Shown here one piece after another: positions 54,177-62,355 of a DNA stretch of 64,000 bases. Numbering within the stretch: position 1 is the first letter of the stretch; every line of letters begins with the position of its first letter. This DNA is from Actinomyces sp. oral taxon 897. Its GTDB lineage: Bacteria; Actinomycetota; Actinomycetes; Actinomycetales; Actinomycetaceae. The notes below the pieces were generated by a model. That model was not told where the DNA came from and did no database searches. It was given only the letters and a program-made list of their open reading frames with translations. The stretch spans positions 310,001 through 374,000 of the forward strand of contig NZ_CP027236.1 of NCBI RefSeq assembly GCF_002999235.1, read 5' to 3'. Both the position numbers and the translations under genes were made by a program.

Positions 54177-54485
54177 GTGCGCGATATCCCTGAATCCGCC
54201 TCCAATGACACGGGGCGTCATAATATTGAGGTCTGGAACGACCTCGTCTCACCCAGAGACCTTGTCATCTGCCTGCTGGTCGCGGCCGCCTGTACCGTCG
54301 CCGCGGTGCTCATCTCCTCCAGGGTCGGCGGGCAGCCGCTTTTCTGGGGGCTGGGGGCGTCGGTCGTCGGATTCACCGTGAACTGCTTCCTCGTGGCCCC
54401 CAAGCGTGAGGTCACTATTGTCGACGAGGTGCCCGATACCGGTGACGACGCCGGTCAGGGCGCAGGCGAGGACGGTGCCAGGTGA
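54177..54485 (+). CDS. Small TctB-like membrane subunit
   Basis: The GTG at 54177 gives a 102-aa product with two membrane helices (about 27-48 and 54-74) and an acidic C-terminus. It overlaps the TctA-like gene (GTGA), so it is probably the small partner of that transporter, in the place of TctB, but it has half the usual four helices. TAGCAT ends 8 nt before the GTG, suggesting a leaderless start. In the gap before it (53928-54176) a direct repeat TGGCCTAGGCGCGC occurs at 54000 and 54055. Confidence 0.6.
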   Translation: MRDIPESASNDTGRHNIEVWNDLVSPRDLVICLLVAAACTVAAVLISSRVGGQPLFWGLGASVVGFTVNCFLVAPKREVTIVDEVPDTGDDAGQGAGEDGAR

Positions 54486-55852
54486 GCGTCGACCTCGTCC
54501 TCCTCATGCTGGCGGCCGTTCTCGGCGCCGTCGCCCTGTACACCTTTATCGGCTTTATCCCCGGTACCGACGAGACCAGCGTCCTCGCCCCCGTCACCCT
54601 GGCCCTGGTGCTCTCCGGGGCCCCGCCGCAGGTGGTGCTCTCCTTCTTTGTCTCGGCGGTCGTCACGCTCAACCTCATGAACGGCATACCCACGGCTCTG
54701 GTGGGGCTGCCCGGTGGCGTAATGTCGGCGCCGCTGATGGAGCACTCCGTGCTCCTGCGCAACCGGGGACTGGCCTCGGACACCATTAGGAAGATGGCGG
54801 TCGGCTCCGCCATCGGGACCCTGGTCTCCATCCCCCTGAGCTTCGCCCTGGCGGGCCTGATCGCACGCTTCGCCGAGCCCATTAAGGCCCAGGCCCCTCT
54901 TATCCTCGCGGCCTGCGCGGTGCTCCTGGCGCTGCTCGGGAGGAACCGGATCCTGGCGCTGGTGGCGATCGTCCCCATGGCGCTCATGTTCGAGGCCCTG
55001 CCCGCCCTCTACCACGCGACCCACATTATCCCCGCTGACAAGAAGGTGAGTATCTCCTTCTTCCTGGGGATCACGGTGGGCCCCATGCTCGTCACCCTGC
55101 TCGAGCTGCTCAACCCCAGGCGCCGTGAGGCCCTTCCGCACGGGGACCGCACCAGGACGGCGCTCCTGCGCTCCGGCTTCCGCTCCCAGGCGCTCATGCC
55201 CGGCAACCTGGTCACCCGCTCCGAGGGCTGGTGGAGCACCGCCATGGCGGCGCTCTCCACGCCCCTGTTCATGCTCAGTCCCGTGGGCCTGACCTTCCTG
55301 CTGGGGGAGGCCTCGGTGGCACGCATGAAGGACGACCCGGTGCGCCGCTCCCAGCGCGCCGTGACCGTCATGAGCGCCCTGACGCACTCGACCTACCTGG
55401 CTGGCGTCATTATCCCGCTGGTCGCGCTGGGCTTCCCCGTCTCGGGCGTGTCCGCCGGGCCCGCGATGCCGCTGTTCGAGGCGCCGCCCGTCTACGACCT
55501 GGAGGGGCACAACAACCTGCACTACCAGCTGCACATGCCCGGTTTTATCGGGGCGGTGGCCCTGGGCGCGCTCATCGCCGTGGTCATCACCTACGTCATC
55601 GCGGTGCGCTGGTCCTCCCAGATCACCTACTTCGTGACCCGGCGCGTCCCGCACGAGGCGGTGCTCGCCCTGTTCACGGCGTTCATTATGCTGCTGGCCT
55701 ACATTGACGCGGGCATCCCCAACGTCTTCGGGGTGCTGATCATCGGCGTGGCGTGCGGGGCGCTCAACCGCCTGGGGGTCAACTACGGCGTGCAGTTCAT
55801 GACGCTCTACGCCGCCCCCGGCATAGTCAAGGCGCTGGCCTCCCTGGCCTGA
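54482..55852 (+). CDS. TctA-like tripartite tricarboxylate transporter permease
   Basis: The 456-aa product starts with GTG overlapping the preceding stop. It has about eleven hydrophobic helices and TctA-type features: the early GFIPGTDETSVLAPVTLALVL (TctA has a Gly-rich GxxPG motif here), then LNLMNGIPTALVGLPGGVMS and a late NVFGVLIIGVACGALNRLGV. TctA normally works with TctB and an extracytoplasmic binding protein TctC to take up carboxylates. No TctC-like gene is adjacent, so substrate and dependence on a binding protein are unknown. A 30-bp hairpin follows the stop. Confidence 0.8.
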   Translation: MSVDLVLLMLAAVLGAVALYTFIGFIPGTDETSVLAPVTLALVLSGAPPQVVLSFFVSAVVTLNLMNGIPTALVGLPGGVMSAPLMEHSVLLRNRGLASDTIRKMAVGSAIGTLVSIPLSFALAGLIARFAEPIKAQAPLILAACAVLLALLGRNRILALVAIVPMALMFEALPALYHATHIIPADKKVSISFFLGITVGPMLVTLLELLNPRRREALPHGDRTRTALLRSGFRSQALMPGNLVTRSEGWWSTAMAALSTPLFMLSPVGLTFLLGEASVARMKDDPVRRSQRAVTVMSALTHSTYLAGVIIPLVALGFPVSGVSAGPAMPLFEAPPVYDLEGHNNLHYQLHMPGFIGAVALGALIAVVITYVIAVRWSSQITYFVTRRVPHEAVLALFTAFIMLLAYIDAGIPNVFGVLIIGVACGALNRLGVNYGVQFMTLYAAPGIVKALASLA

Positions 55853-55870
55853 TCCCTGACCACTTCCGGC

Positions 55871-55931
55871 GACGTACCTTGAGCGCCGGGGACGTACCTT
55901 AAAGGTACGTCCCCGGCGCTCAAGGTACGTC
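55871..55931. terminator. Perfect 30-bp hairpin between convergent genes
   Basis: Arm 55871-55900 is exactly complementary to 55902-55931, with a single central base. Each arm holds GACGTACCTT twice. It lies between the TctA-like gene (stop 55852) and fni (stop 55952) and could terminate both. It is also a strong palindrome in DNA. Confidence 0.75.
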
Positions 55932-55951
55932 CCCGTTGCTTGTGCGGGCCC

Positions 55952-57031
55952 CTAGCCCGAGCGGCGGGCGAGGCGGTCCAGGTCCGCCCCCAGCAGGCGC
56001 GCCTGCTCGGCGGTGCGGCCCGTGACCAGCACGTCCGTGCGGCGCAGGGCCCTGACGTCGGACGCCCCCAGCAGGGTCATGAGGGTGCGCACGTGCTCGG
56101 TCCACGTCCTCAGCTCCTGCTCCAGCCCGTGGGCGCCGCGGCCGGACAGGGTGCGCAGGAAGTGCCCTGAGACGCCCACGGCGCAGGCGCCCAGGGCCAG
56201 ACAGCGCACCACGTCCAGGGGGGTGCGCACGCCCCCCGAGGCCAGCACCGGCAGCCTCGGATCCTCGCCACCGAGCACCTCCAGGAGGCACAGCGCCGTC
56301 GGCTGCCCCCAGCCGCTCAGGTAGGAGTAGTCCTGGTCGGGACGCCGGGCGTTCTCAATGGCGATGAAGTCCGTACCCCCGGCGCCGGCCACGTCCACCG
56401 CGTCCACGCCGCACCCCGCCAGGGTCTCCACGGTGCGCCGGGAGAGCCCGAACCCCACCTCCTTGACCACCACCGGCACGTCCACGGCCGCGGCGATGTC
56501 GGCCACGCCCCGGGACCAGTGGCGCAGGTCCCGGTCGCCCTCGGGCATGACCAGCTCCTGGGCCGCGTTGAGGTGGACCTGCAGGGCGTCGGCCCCGATC
56601 ATCTCCACGGCGCGCACCGCCTGCTCCGGGCTGACCGTGGGGCCCACGTTGGCCAGGACGAAGGCGTGCGGGGCCTCGCGCCGGATGACCTCGAAGCCGT
56701 CGGCGCACCCCGGATCCCTTAAGGCCACGTGCTGGGAGCCGCAGGCGATCGCCACGCCGGCCGCGGCGGCCCCCCGGGCCAGGTCGGCGTTGACCCGGGC
56801 CGTGGCCGGGGTGCCCCCGGTCATGGCGTTGACGTAGAAGGGGACCGGCCAGGGGGAGCCGCACACGCTCGTGCTGACGTCGACCTCCCGGGCGCTGGCC
56901 GCGGGCAGGGCGTGGTGGACGAAGGACACGTCGTCAAAGGCGTTGGGGCGGTCCGTCCGGTGCAGGCGCAGGGCCAGCTCCAGGTGCTCGTCCTTGCGGC
57001 TGGCGTGCTCCCACCTGGTGGGCCGGCTCAC
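55952..57031 (-). CDS. fni: Isopentenyl-diphosphate delta-isomerase, type 2
   Basis: The GTG at 57031 overlaps the phosphomevalonate kinase stop (GTGA); an in-frame ATG further upstream lies inside that gene. The 359-aa product is a type 2 (FMN- and NADPH-dependent) IPP isomerase that interconverts IPP and DMAPP. Motifs are ASRKDEHLELAL, NAMTGG, QVHLNAAQELVMPEGDRDL (metal- and substrate-binding), VKEVGFGLSR and the FMN-phosphate loop SGGVRTPLDVVRCLALGA. It is the last gene of the mevalonate operon. Confidence 0.94.
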   Translation of the reverse strand: MSRPTRWEHASRKDEHLELALRLHRTDRPNAFDDVSFVHHALPAASAREVDVSTSVCGSPWPVPFYVNAMTGGTPATARVNADLARGAAAAGVAIACGSQHVALRDPGCADGFEVIRREAPHAFVLANVGPTVSPEQAVRAVEMIGADALQVHLNAAQELVMPEGDRDLRHWSRGVADIAAAVDVPVVVKEVGFGLSRRTVETLAGCGVDAVDVAGAGGTDFIAIENARRPDQDYSYLSGWGQPTALCLLEVLGGEDPRLPVLASGGVRTPLDVVRCLALGACAVGVSGHFLRTLSGRGAHGLEQELRTWTEHVRTLMTLLGASDVRALRRTDVLVTGRTAEQARLLGADLDRLARRSG

Positions 57032-58110
57032 GGTGCGTCCTCGGGGCGTGAGTAGACCGACAGGTCCAGGGGCCGGATGCCGGCCGCCTCCCAGGCCGAG
57101 CACATGCCGGGTATGTCCGTACCCGGCAGGCACAGGGCGATACCGCAGTCCCCGCCCCCGGCGCCGGAGCTCTTGGCCGCGGCCCCGTGCTCCTGGGCGA
57201 CCTCCACCAGACGCCGCAGCCGGGGGGTCTCAATGGCGATCCCGCTGGTGGCGCCCAGGCGGGTCAGGAGGCGGCGGCTGCGCCCGATCTGCTGCCTGAC
57301 CTGCCGGGGGTCGTCCTCCTCCAGGGCCCTCACCAGGGCGTCCAGGCAGCTCTCGGAGTCACGCAGGAACGCGCTGTAGGCGGCGTCGTCGGCCCCGCCG
57401 CGGGCACGGGCCCGGACGCCGGCCACCAGCTGGGGGGTGGAGGCGGGGGTGCCGGTCCAGCCCACGCGCAGGGAGGGCCTCGGCGGGTCCAGGCGGCGGA
57501 TGAGCAGGTGCGGCCAGGGGGAGCGCACCAGGTCGCCCACGCTGGTGCGCTCACGTACCTCGTGCAGCCACCGGCGGTCGGGGGAGGTGTAGCTGACCCA
57601 CCCGGTGAAGGCGCTGGCCGCGATGTCGCCCCCCGACCCGACGGGCTGCACGGCCTCGCTGGCCAGCACGGCCAGCTTGTAGACGGCCAGGTCGTCCAGG
57701 GGCAGGTCGTAGAACCCGGCCACGGCACGCACCGTGGCCACGGTCACCGCCGCGGAGGACCCCAGACCGAGCTTGCGCCCGTCGGGCTCGGCCAGCTCGC
57801 TGTGCACGTCCAGGTCGAAGAAGCGCAGCTCCCCGCCGCCCTCGCGCACCACCTGCTCCACGTGGCGGATCGCCGAGACCACGTAGTCGTTGGACTGCCG
57901 CTCGACCACCACCGTGCCGTCGGGGCTGCGGTACCAGGTCAGGTAGCGGGTCTCGTACAGGGCGGAGGTAATGCGCCCGGTGTGCTCGGCGGGGGTGACG
58001 CGCACCGTGATGAAACGGTCCACCGCCACCAGCAGCGCCTGGTGCCCGGGCTCGACGACGGCGTACTCCCCGGCGATGTAGAGCTTGCCGGGCGCGCTCC
58101 GGCGGATCAC
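57028..58110 (-). CDS. mvaK2: Phosphomevalonate kinase
   Basis: The GTG at 58110 overlaps the mvaD stop. The 360-aa product is a GHMP kinase that phosphorylates mevalonate-5-phosphate. It has the N-terminal APGKLYIAGEYAVVEPGHQA, the ATP loop KLGLGSSAAVTVATVRA and the C-terminal KSSGAGGGDCGIAL, all in order and at normal spacing for GHMP kinases. The length fits bacterial phosphomevalonate kinases. It lies in the operon mvk-mvaD-mvaK2-fni, every junction of which is a 4-bp overlap. Confidence 0.93.
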   Translation of the reverse strand: MIRRSAPGKLYIAGEYAVVEPGHQALLVAVDRFITVRVTPAEHTGRITSALYETRYLTWYRSPDGTVVVERQSNDYVVSAIRHVEQVVREGGGELRFFDLDVHSELAEPDGRKLGLGSSAAVTVATVRAVAGFYDLPLDDLAVYKLAVLASEAVQPVGSGGDIAASAFTGWVSYTSPDRRWLHEVRERTSVGDLVRSPWPHLLIRRLDPPRPSLRVGWTGTPASTPQLVAGVRARARGGADDAAYSAFLRDSESCLDALVRALEEDDPRQVRQQIGRSRRLLTRLGATSGIAIETPRLRRLVEVAQEHGAAAKSSGAGGGDCGIALCLPGTDIPGMCSAWEAAGIRPLDLSVYSRPEDAP

Positions 58111-59090
58111 GGGCGGGCCCCCTCCACGCGCACGCCCCCTCCCGGGTACCTGACCCACACGTCCGCGTCGGTCAGGCGCTCCCTCAGGGCAGCGGCCACC
58201 TGCTCGGCGCTGCTGCCCCGGGTGAGGACCTTCACGTTGGGGCCGGCGTCAATGGTGGCCCAGGCGGGCAGGCCGGCCTCACGCAGGTCGCGGACGGCCT
58301 GGAGCGCCTGGAGGGTGCGCGGCAGCCAGTACACGACGGCGGGGCGCGCGGCGATCATGGTGGCGTGCATGCCCAGGGCGTTGGCCTCGACCACCTGGCC
58401 CAGGCCCTCCAGGTCGCCGTCGCGCACCGCCTCCAGCGCGGCGCCCAGGTCCCGGCCACTGGCCTCCACCCAGGCGGGGTAGAGCGGTGAGGTGTCCACG
58501 GTGCGGCGCATGGCCACCGTGCTGGGGACGGGCTTGTGCCCCGCGCAGAGCACGAGCACGACCATGGCCAGGTCCGTCCGGCAGGTGACGGGCTCGGCGT
58601 AGGAGGTGGCGTCGTCGGTGCCCGCGTTCCACAGCACCAGGGGGCCGAAGACCGAGCGCGCCGCCGAGCCGGAGCCGCGTCGGGCCAGCCGGGACAGGGC
58701 GCGGTCGTCAAGGTCCATGCCCGCCGCCCGGGAGGCGGCCGCGGCCAGGGCGGCGAACCCCGCCGCGGAGCTGGCCAGGCCGGCCGCCAGCGGCACCGTG
58801 CTGGTGGAGGTCACGGTGGCGGGCGCCGTGACGCCCGAGCGGGCCCGCACCAGGTCCAGGAAGCGGGTCACCCGCCCCAGCGCCGTCCCGGCCAGGCGGG
58901 CGCCGTCCACGCTCACCGCGTCCGCCCCGTCCGCCCCGCCGTCAAAGGAGACCGTGGTGGTGGTCCGGGTGGCGTCCAGGGTCAGGGACAGGCTGGAGGT
59001 GGTGGGGATCCGCAGCGACTCGTCCGCCTTGCCCCAGTACTTGATCAGGGCGATATTGGCGTTCGCGCTGGCGGTGGCGGTGGGCGTCAC
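58107..59090 (-). CDS. mvaD: Diphosphomevalonate decarboxylase
   Basis: The 327-aa product starts at the GTG at 59090 overlapping the mvk stop. It catalyses the ATP-dependent decarboxylation of mevalonate diphosphate to IPP. Motifs are NANIALIKYWGK (with the conserved Lys-Tyr-Trp), IPTTSSLSLTLD, the GHMP loop AGLASSAAGFAALA and the catalytic region FLDLVRARSG to SGSAARSVFG. A C-terminal TIDAGPNVKVL matches the family. The length is typical. Confidence 0.95.
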   Translation of the reverse strand: MTPTATASANANIALIKYWGKADESLRIPTTSSLSLTLDATRTTTTVSFDGGADGADAVSVDGARLAGTALGRVTRFLDLVRARSGVTAPATVTSTSTVPLAAGLASSAAGFAALAAAASRAAGMDLDDRALSRLARRGSGSAARSVFGPLVLWNAGTDDATSYAEPVTCRTDLAMVVLVLCAGHKPVPSTVAMRRTVDTSPLYPAWVEASGRDLGAALEAVRDGDLEGLGQVVEANALGMHATMIAARPAVVYWLPRTLQALQAVRDLREAGLPAWATIDAGPNVKVLTRGSSAEQVAAALRERLTDADVWVRYPGGGVRVEGARP

Positions 59091-60046
59091 GCGGCCACCT
59101 CGCTGGTGCGCATCCGGTAGGCCCAGGTGGCGGGCGCACCGGCGTGCCCCAGGGCGGAGCGGACGCGCTCGGCGTCCTGGTCGCCGGCCAGGGCGATGAC
59201 GCAGCCGCCCAGGCCCCCTCCGGTGAGCTTGGCGCCCAGCGCCCCGGCGGCGCGGGCGGCACCGGTGAGGTGGTCCAGGACCGGCAGGCTCAGGCCGAGC
59301 TCGGCGAGCACGTCGTGCGCCTGGTCCATGGCCGCCCCCAGGGCGGGGGCGTCACCCCGGTCCATGGCCGTGATCCCCGTGTGCGCCAGCGCGCCCAGGC
59401 TGGCGATGAGAGGGCCGATGCCCTGGGGGTCCTGCTCGTAGCGCCGGCGCAGGCCGCCCACGGCCTGGCGGGTGGAGCCGTGGACGCCGGAGTCGGCGAT
59501 GAGCAGGTAGGCGTGGTCGATGTGCTGGCTGAGCTGGTGCATCTGCCCGCCCTGGAAGCGTATGGGGGCGGGGGAGCAGGTGGCCGCCGCGTCCAGCCCC
59601 GAGGGCCGGCCGTGGGCGACCTTCTCGGCCGTCTGCGTGAGCGCGAACAGCTCCTCGCGGGAGGCCTGACGCCCGCAGGCGTCCAGGACCGCGCGGATGA
59701 CGGCGCCCGCGGCGGCCGCCGAGGACCCCAGCCCGCGCTCGTGGGGGAAGTCGCTGTGGGTGGTGACCTCAAAGGACTGCCCCAGGCACCCGGAGAACTC
59801 GCGGGCCGCCTCGAAGGCGCGCACGACACAGGCGAACCGGGGGCCGCTGGCGTCCATGGGCCCGTGGTAGCCCAGGCTGTGCAGCTGTGAGGGGCCGGGC
59901 ACGGGGGTGGCCGTGGCCCGCATCCGCAGGTCATGCAGGGGCACGGCGACGGCGGGGTGGCCGTAGACCACGGAGTGCTCGCCCAGGAGGATGGCCTTGG
60001 CCCAGGTCCGGCCGTGTCCCTCACGGGCGGGGGAGTGGGGTTCCAT
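59087..60046 (-). CDS. mvk: Mevalonate kinase
   Basis: The 319-aa product starts at the ATG at 60046 after AAGGAATAAA and is first in the operon. It phosphorylates mevalonate. GHMP motifs are WAKAILLGEHSVVYGHPAVA, the ATP loop GLGSSAAAAGAVIRAVL (about residues 105-121) and the third motif AKLTGGGLGGCVIAL. Lys and Asp near VAHGRPSGLDAAA complete the site. HMG-CoA reductase and synthase genes, which are also needed to make mevalonate, are not in the window. Confidence 0.95.
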   Translation of the reverse strand: MEPHSPAREGHGRTWAKAILLGEHSVVYGHPAVAVPLHDLRMRATATPVPGPSQLHSLGYHGPMDASGPRFACVVRAFEAAREFSGCLGQSFEVTTHSDFPHERGLGSSAAAAGAVIRAVLDACGRQASREELFALTQTAEKVAHGRPSGLDAAATCSPAPIRFQGGQMHQLSQHIDHAYLLIADSGVHGSTRQAVGGLRRRYEQDPQGIGPLIASLGALAHTGITAMDRGDAPALGAAMDQAHDVLAELGLSLPVLDHLTGAARAAGALGAKLTGGGLGGCVIALAGDQDAERVRSALGHAGAPATWAYRMRTSEVAA

Positions 60047-60494
60047 GTCTTTATTCCTTGCCTGTGGCCCAGGGGTGCGGGGAGGCCGGGCCGGGTAGGG
60101 ACGCGTGCTGCACCGCGGGCCGGGTGGCGCTGGTGCCGTGGCCCCGTCGTGTCCTCAAGGCGCCCTTATCGGAGCGGAGCTCCTGAGGCCCTTACGGTTC
60201 CACGCCAGAGCGGGGCCGAGCGTATCAGTCCCGTTTGCCCGCCCACAAGTAGTGGGCGTCACCTGCCCGGGGTGCCCCGGTGCGGGTGCCCTGAGGCTGG
60301 CGCCGTCGCGCGGCTGGCGAGTGGCGCGCCGCTGGCGGGAGCGGCGCGACGTCTCGGTGCGGCGGTTGCAGGGGGCGCCGGTTGCCGGGAGGCCGTCGGG
60401 CTGCGGGTATGGTGGCGGGCGAGACCAGCCGTCGGCGCCCCGCGCGGATCCGCCGTGCGGACGCCGTATCCGTGTTCCGGAGGAAGAGGACAGC
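60047..60494. other. Divergent intergenic region, mvk / GlsB-like gene
   Basis: No convincing gene or repeat is visible in these 448 bp. The stretch is GC-rich. The GlsB-like gene has a GGAGGAAGAGG ribosome site at its right end. The promoters for both directions must be here, but none matches well enough to name. Confidence 0.5.
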
Positions 60495-60752
60495 ATGGGT
60501 GAGCTCATTGGGATGATCGTCTTCGGGGGCCTCATTGGCGCCCTGGCCCGCCTGTTCATGAGGGGCAAGCAGGACATCTCGGTCGTGTGGACCATTGCGC
60601 TGGGGTGCGTGGGGGCCTTCGTCGGCGGCTGGGTGTCAGGGCTGCTCGGCGTCGCCTCAACCCCCGGCATTGACTGGATCCGCTGGATCCTGTCCGTCCT
60701 CGCGGCCATGGCCGCGATCTCCGTCTACCTCGGCGCCACCGGCCGCAGGTAG
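60495..60752 (+). CDS. GlsB/YeaQ/YmgE-type small membrane protein
   Basis: The ATG at 60495 follows GGAGGAAGAGG and gives 85 aa with three hydrophobic helices, beginning MGELIGMIVFGGLIGALARLF. The GlsB/YeaQ family of transglycosylase-associated stress-response proteins has exactly this start and size (about 80-90 aa). They are membrane proteins of uncertain role, linked to envelope stress. It seems to be expressed alone. Confidence 0.85.
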   Translation: MGELIGMIVFGGLIGALARLFMRGKQDISVVWTIALGCVGAFVGGWVSGLLGVASTPGIDWIRWILSVLAAMAAISVYLGATGRR

Positions 60753-60829
60753 CAGGGGCGCCTGCAACGGGCGCAGGCGGCCTGCGGCGCGGCCGAGCCC
60801 GCGCGACAGGATGACGCCAGCCCCGCTCG

Positions 60830-61054
60830 TCACGGTTCCGTCGGCATTGGCGCCGGCTTCGCCGAACGCATTCGGTCCTCGGTCCAGTACGACGGGTCCT
60901 CGCTGGGAACCGTGTGGTAGGCGATCTCCGTCTCCTCCGAGGGCGATACCACCGGGATATCGTGCCAGCGGAGTACGAGGAGGGCGACGACCAGGGCCGC
61001 CACCATGACCAGCAGCGTCGTGACCGCCAGGGGCAGCCGTGAGTCGTCCTGCAT
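60830..61054 (-). CDS. Small single-pass membrane protein
   Basis: The 74-aa product has a short N-terminus, one long hydrophobic helix (about 9-28, AVTTLLVMVAALVVALLVL) and an acidic, Pro-rich C-terminus. TAGGAATAG precedes the ATG. It follows the lipoprotein gene by 31 bp on the same strand, so the two may form an envelope pair. I do not recognise a family. Confidence 0.6.
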   Translation of the reverse strand: MQDDSRLPLAVTTLLVMVAALVVALLVLRWHDIPVVSPSEETEIAYHTVPSEDPSYWTEDRMRSAKPAPMPTEP

Positions 61055-61085
61055 TTCTATTCCTACTCTGAGGTGTCCGTGGTGC

Positions 61086-61481
61086 TCAGAGGCCCTGGAT
61101 GACCTGGCGACTGGCCAGGGGCTCGTTGAGGGTGATGGTTGTGATCGTGCTCAGGGCGACCGCCATGCAGTCGCCGGATCCCGGCAAGGCGCCGGTGCTC
61201 AGGGTGATGGTGACAGCCTGGGGTGTCTGCTCCACCAGGGCGTGCACGCCCTGGCAGGAGGCGGGCCCGGCAAAGTAGGTGATCTCGATGGTGGTGTCGT
61301 CCACGGCGCGCCAGGACTTCCAGCGTACGGGCACCATGGGGGAGACCAGGTCGTCACGGGGGACCATGACCTGGGGCCCGTACGTCTCGTTCCCGGTCTG
61401 CGCCGCGGGGTCTCGGGCAGGGGCGCAGCCGGTCAGGAGGAGGGCCACGATGCCCAGGACGGCGGCCTGTTTTCTTGACAT
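61086..61481 (-). CDS. Small lipoprotein
   Basis: The ATG at 61481, 5 nt after AGGAGAC, is preferred over an ATG at 61520. The 131-aa product starts MSRKQAAVLGIVALLLTGCA with lipobox LTGC. The mature part has two cysteines (ASCQGV and SGDCMAV), likely a disulphide, and the pattern WRAVDDTTIEITYFAGPASC, which occurs in small actinobacterial lipoproteins of unknown function. It pairs with the small membrane protein downstream. Confidence 0.7.
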   Translation of the reverse strand: MSRKQAAVLGIVALLLTGCAPARDPAAQTGNETYGPQVMVPRDDLVSPMVPVRWKSWRAVDDTTIEITYFAGPASCQGVHALVEQTPQAVTITLSTGALPGSGDCMAVALSTITTITLNEPLASRQVIQGL

Positions 61482-61629
61482 CTCTCGTCTCCTGCGGTGG
61501 CGTCCTAAAGTGCCACGCACTTGGTGCCGGGCTGACTGCAGGGAAAACCCTCAAATTAGATTGTAGCACAGGTTATGAGCTCTGTCACTCGCGTTCAGCT
61601 CCGCAGGCGCGTCCCCAGCGTCTGGGCCC

Positions 61630-62355
61630 TCAGGGGGAGGCCGTCACCAGCCCGGACTCGTAGGCGGCGATGACGAGCTGGGCCCGGTCGCGCGCCCCCA
61701 GCCGGGCCAGGAGGGCGGTGATGTGGCTGCGGCACGTGGCCCGGGTGATCGACAGCTCCGCCTCGATCTGGGTGTTGGACAGGCCCCGTGCGATCAGCAC
61801 CAGGACCTCGCGCTGGCGCGGCGTCAGCGCCCCCACCCCGCCAGCGGCCCCGGCGTCGCCCCACCTGCGCGGGACGGCGGCCGGGACGCCCTGGGCCACC
61901 AGGCGCTCCAGGGCGCGCGGGCTGAGTAGGGACTGCCCGGCGTGCACCGTGCGGATGGCGTCCACCAGCACCTGGGGGTCGGTGTCCTTCAGGAGGAACC
62001 CGCTGGCCCCCGCCCGCAGGGCGCCCAGGACGTAGTCGTCGACGTCGAACATGGTCAGCACCAGGATCCTGGTGGCGACCAGGTCCGGGTCGGCCACCAG
62101 GCTGGCCGTGGCCTGGATGCCGTCCGTGCCGGGCATCTGGATGTCCATGACCACCACGTCGGGGCGGTGCTCACGGGCCAGGGCCAGGGCCGCCTGGCCG
62201 TCGGCGGCGGTGGCCACCACGCTCAGGTCCGCCTCGGCCTGGATGAGCGCGGCCAGGGAGCTGCGCATGAGCGCCTGGTCCTCGGCGACCAGGACCCGTA
62301 CCGGCCTCCCCGGGCCCGCCCTCCCCGTCTCCGCGGCCTGCGCGGCCCCGCTCAC
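61630..62355 (-). CDS. NarL/LuxR-type response regulator
   Basis: The 241-aa product starts at a GTG overlapping the histidine kinase stop. The receiver domain (about 18-140) has VLVAEDQALMRSSL (acidic pocket), the phospho-acceptor Asp in DVVVMDIQMPGTDG, TMFDVDDYV and the conserved Lys in GFLLKDTDP. The C-terminal LuxR helix-turn-helix is seen in LTPRQREVLVLIARGLSNTQIEAELSI. With the kinase it forms a DesK/NarL-type two-component system. The divergent ABC ATPase gene at 63438 is a plausible target. Confidence 0.93.
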   Translation of the reverse strand: MSGAAQAAETGRAGPGRPVRVLVAEDQALMRSSLAALIQAEADLSVVATAADGQAALALAREHRPDVVVMDIQMPGTDGIQATASLVADPDLVATRILVLTMFDVDDYVLGALRAGASGFLLKDTDPQVLVDAIRTVHAGQSLLSPRALERLVAQGVPAAVPRRWGDAGAAGGVGALTPRQREVLVLIARGLSNTQIEAELSITRATCRSHITALLARLGARDRAQLVIAAYESGLVTASP

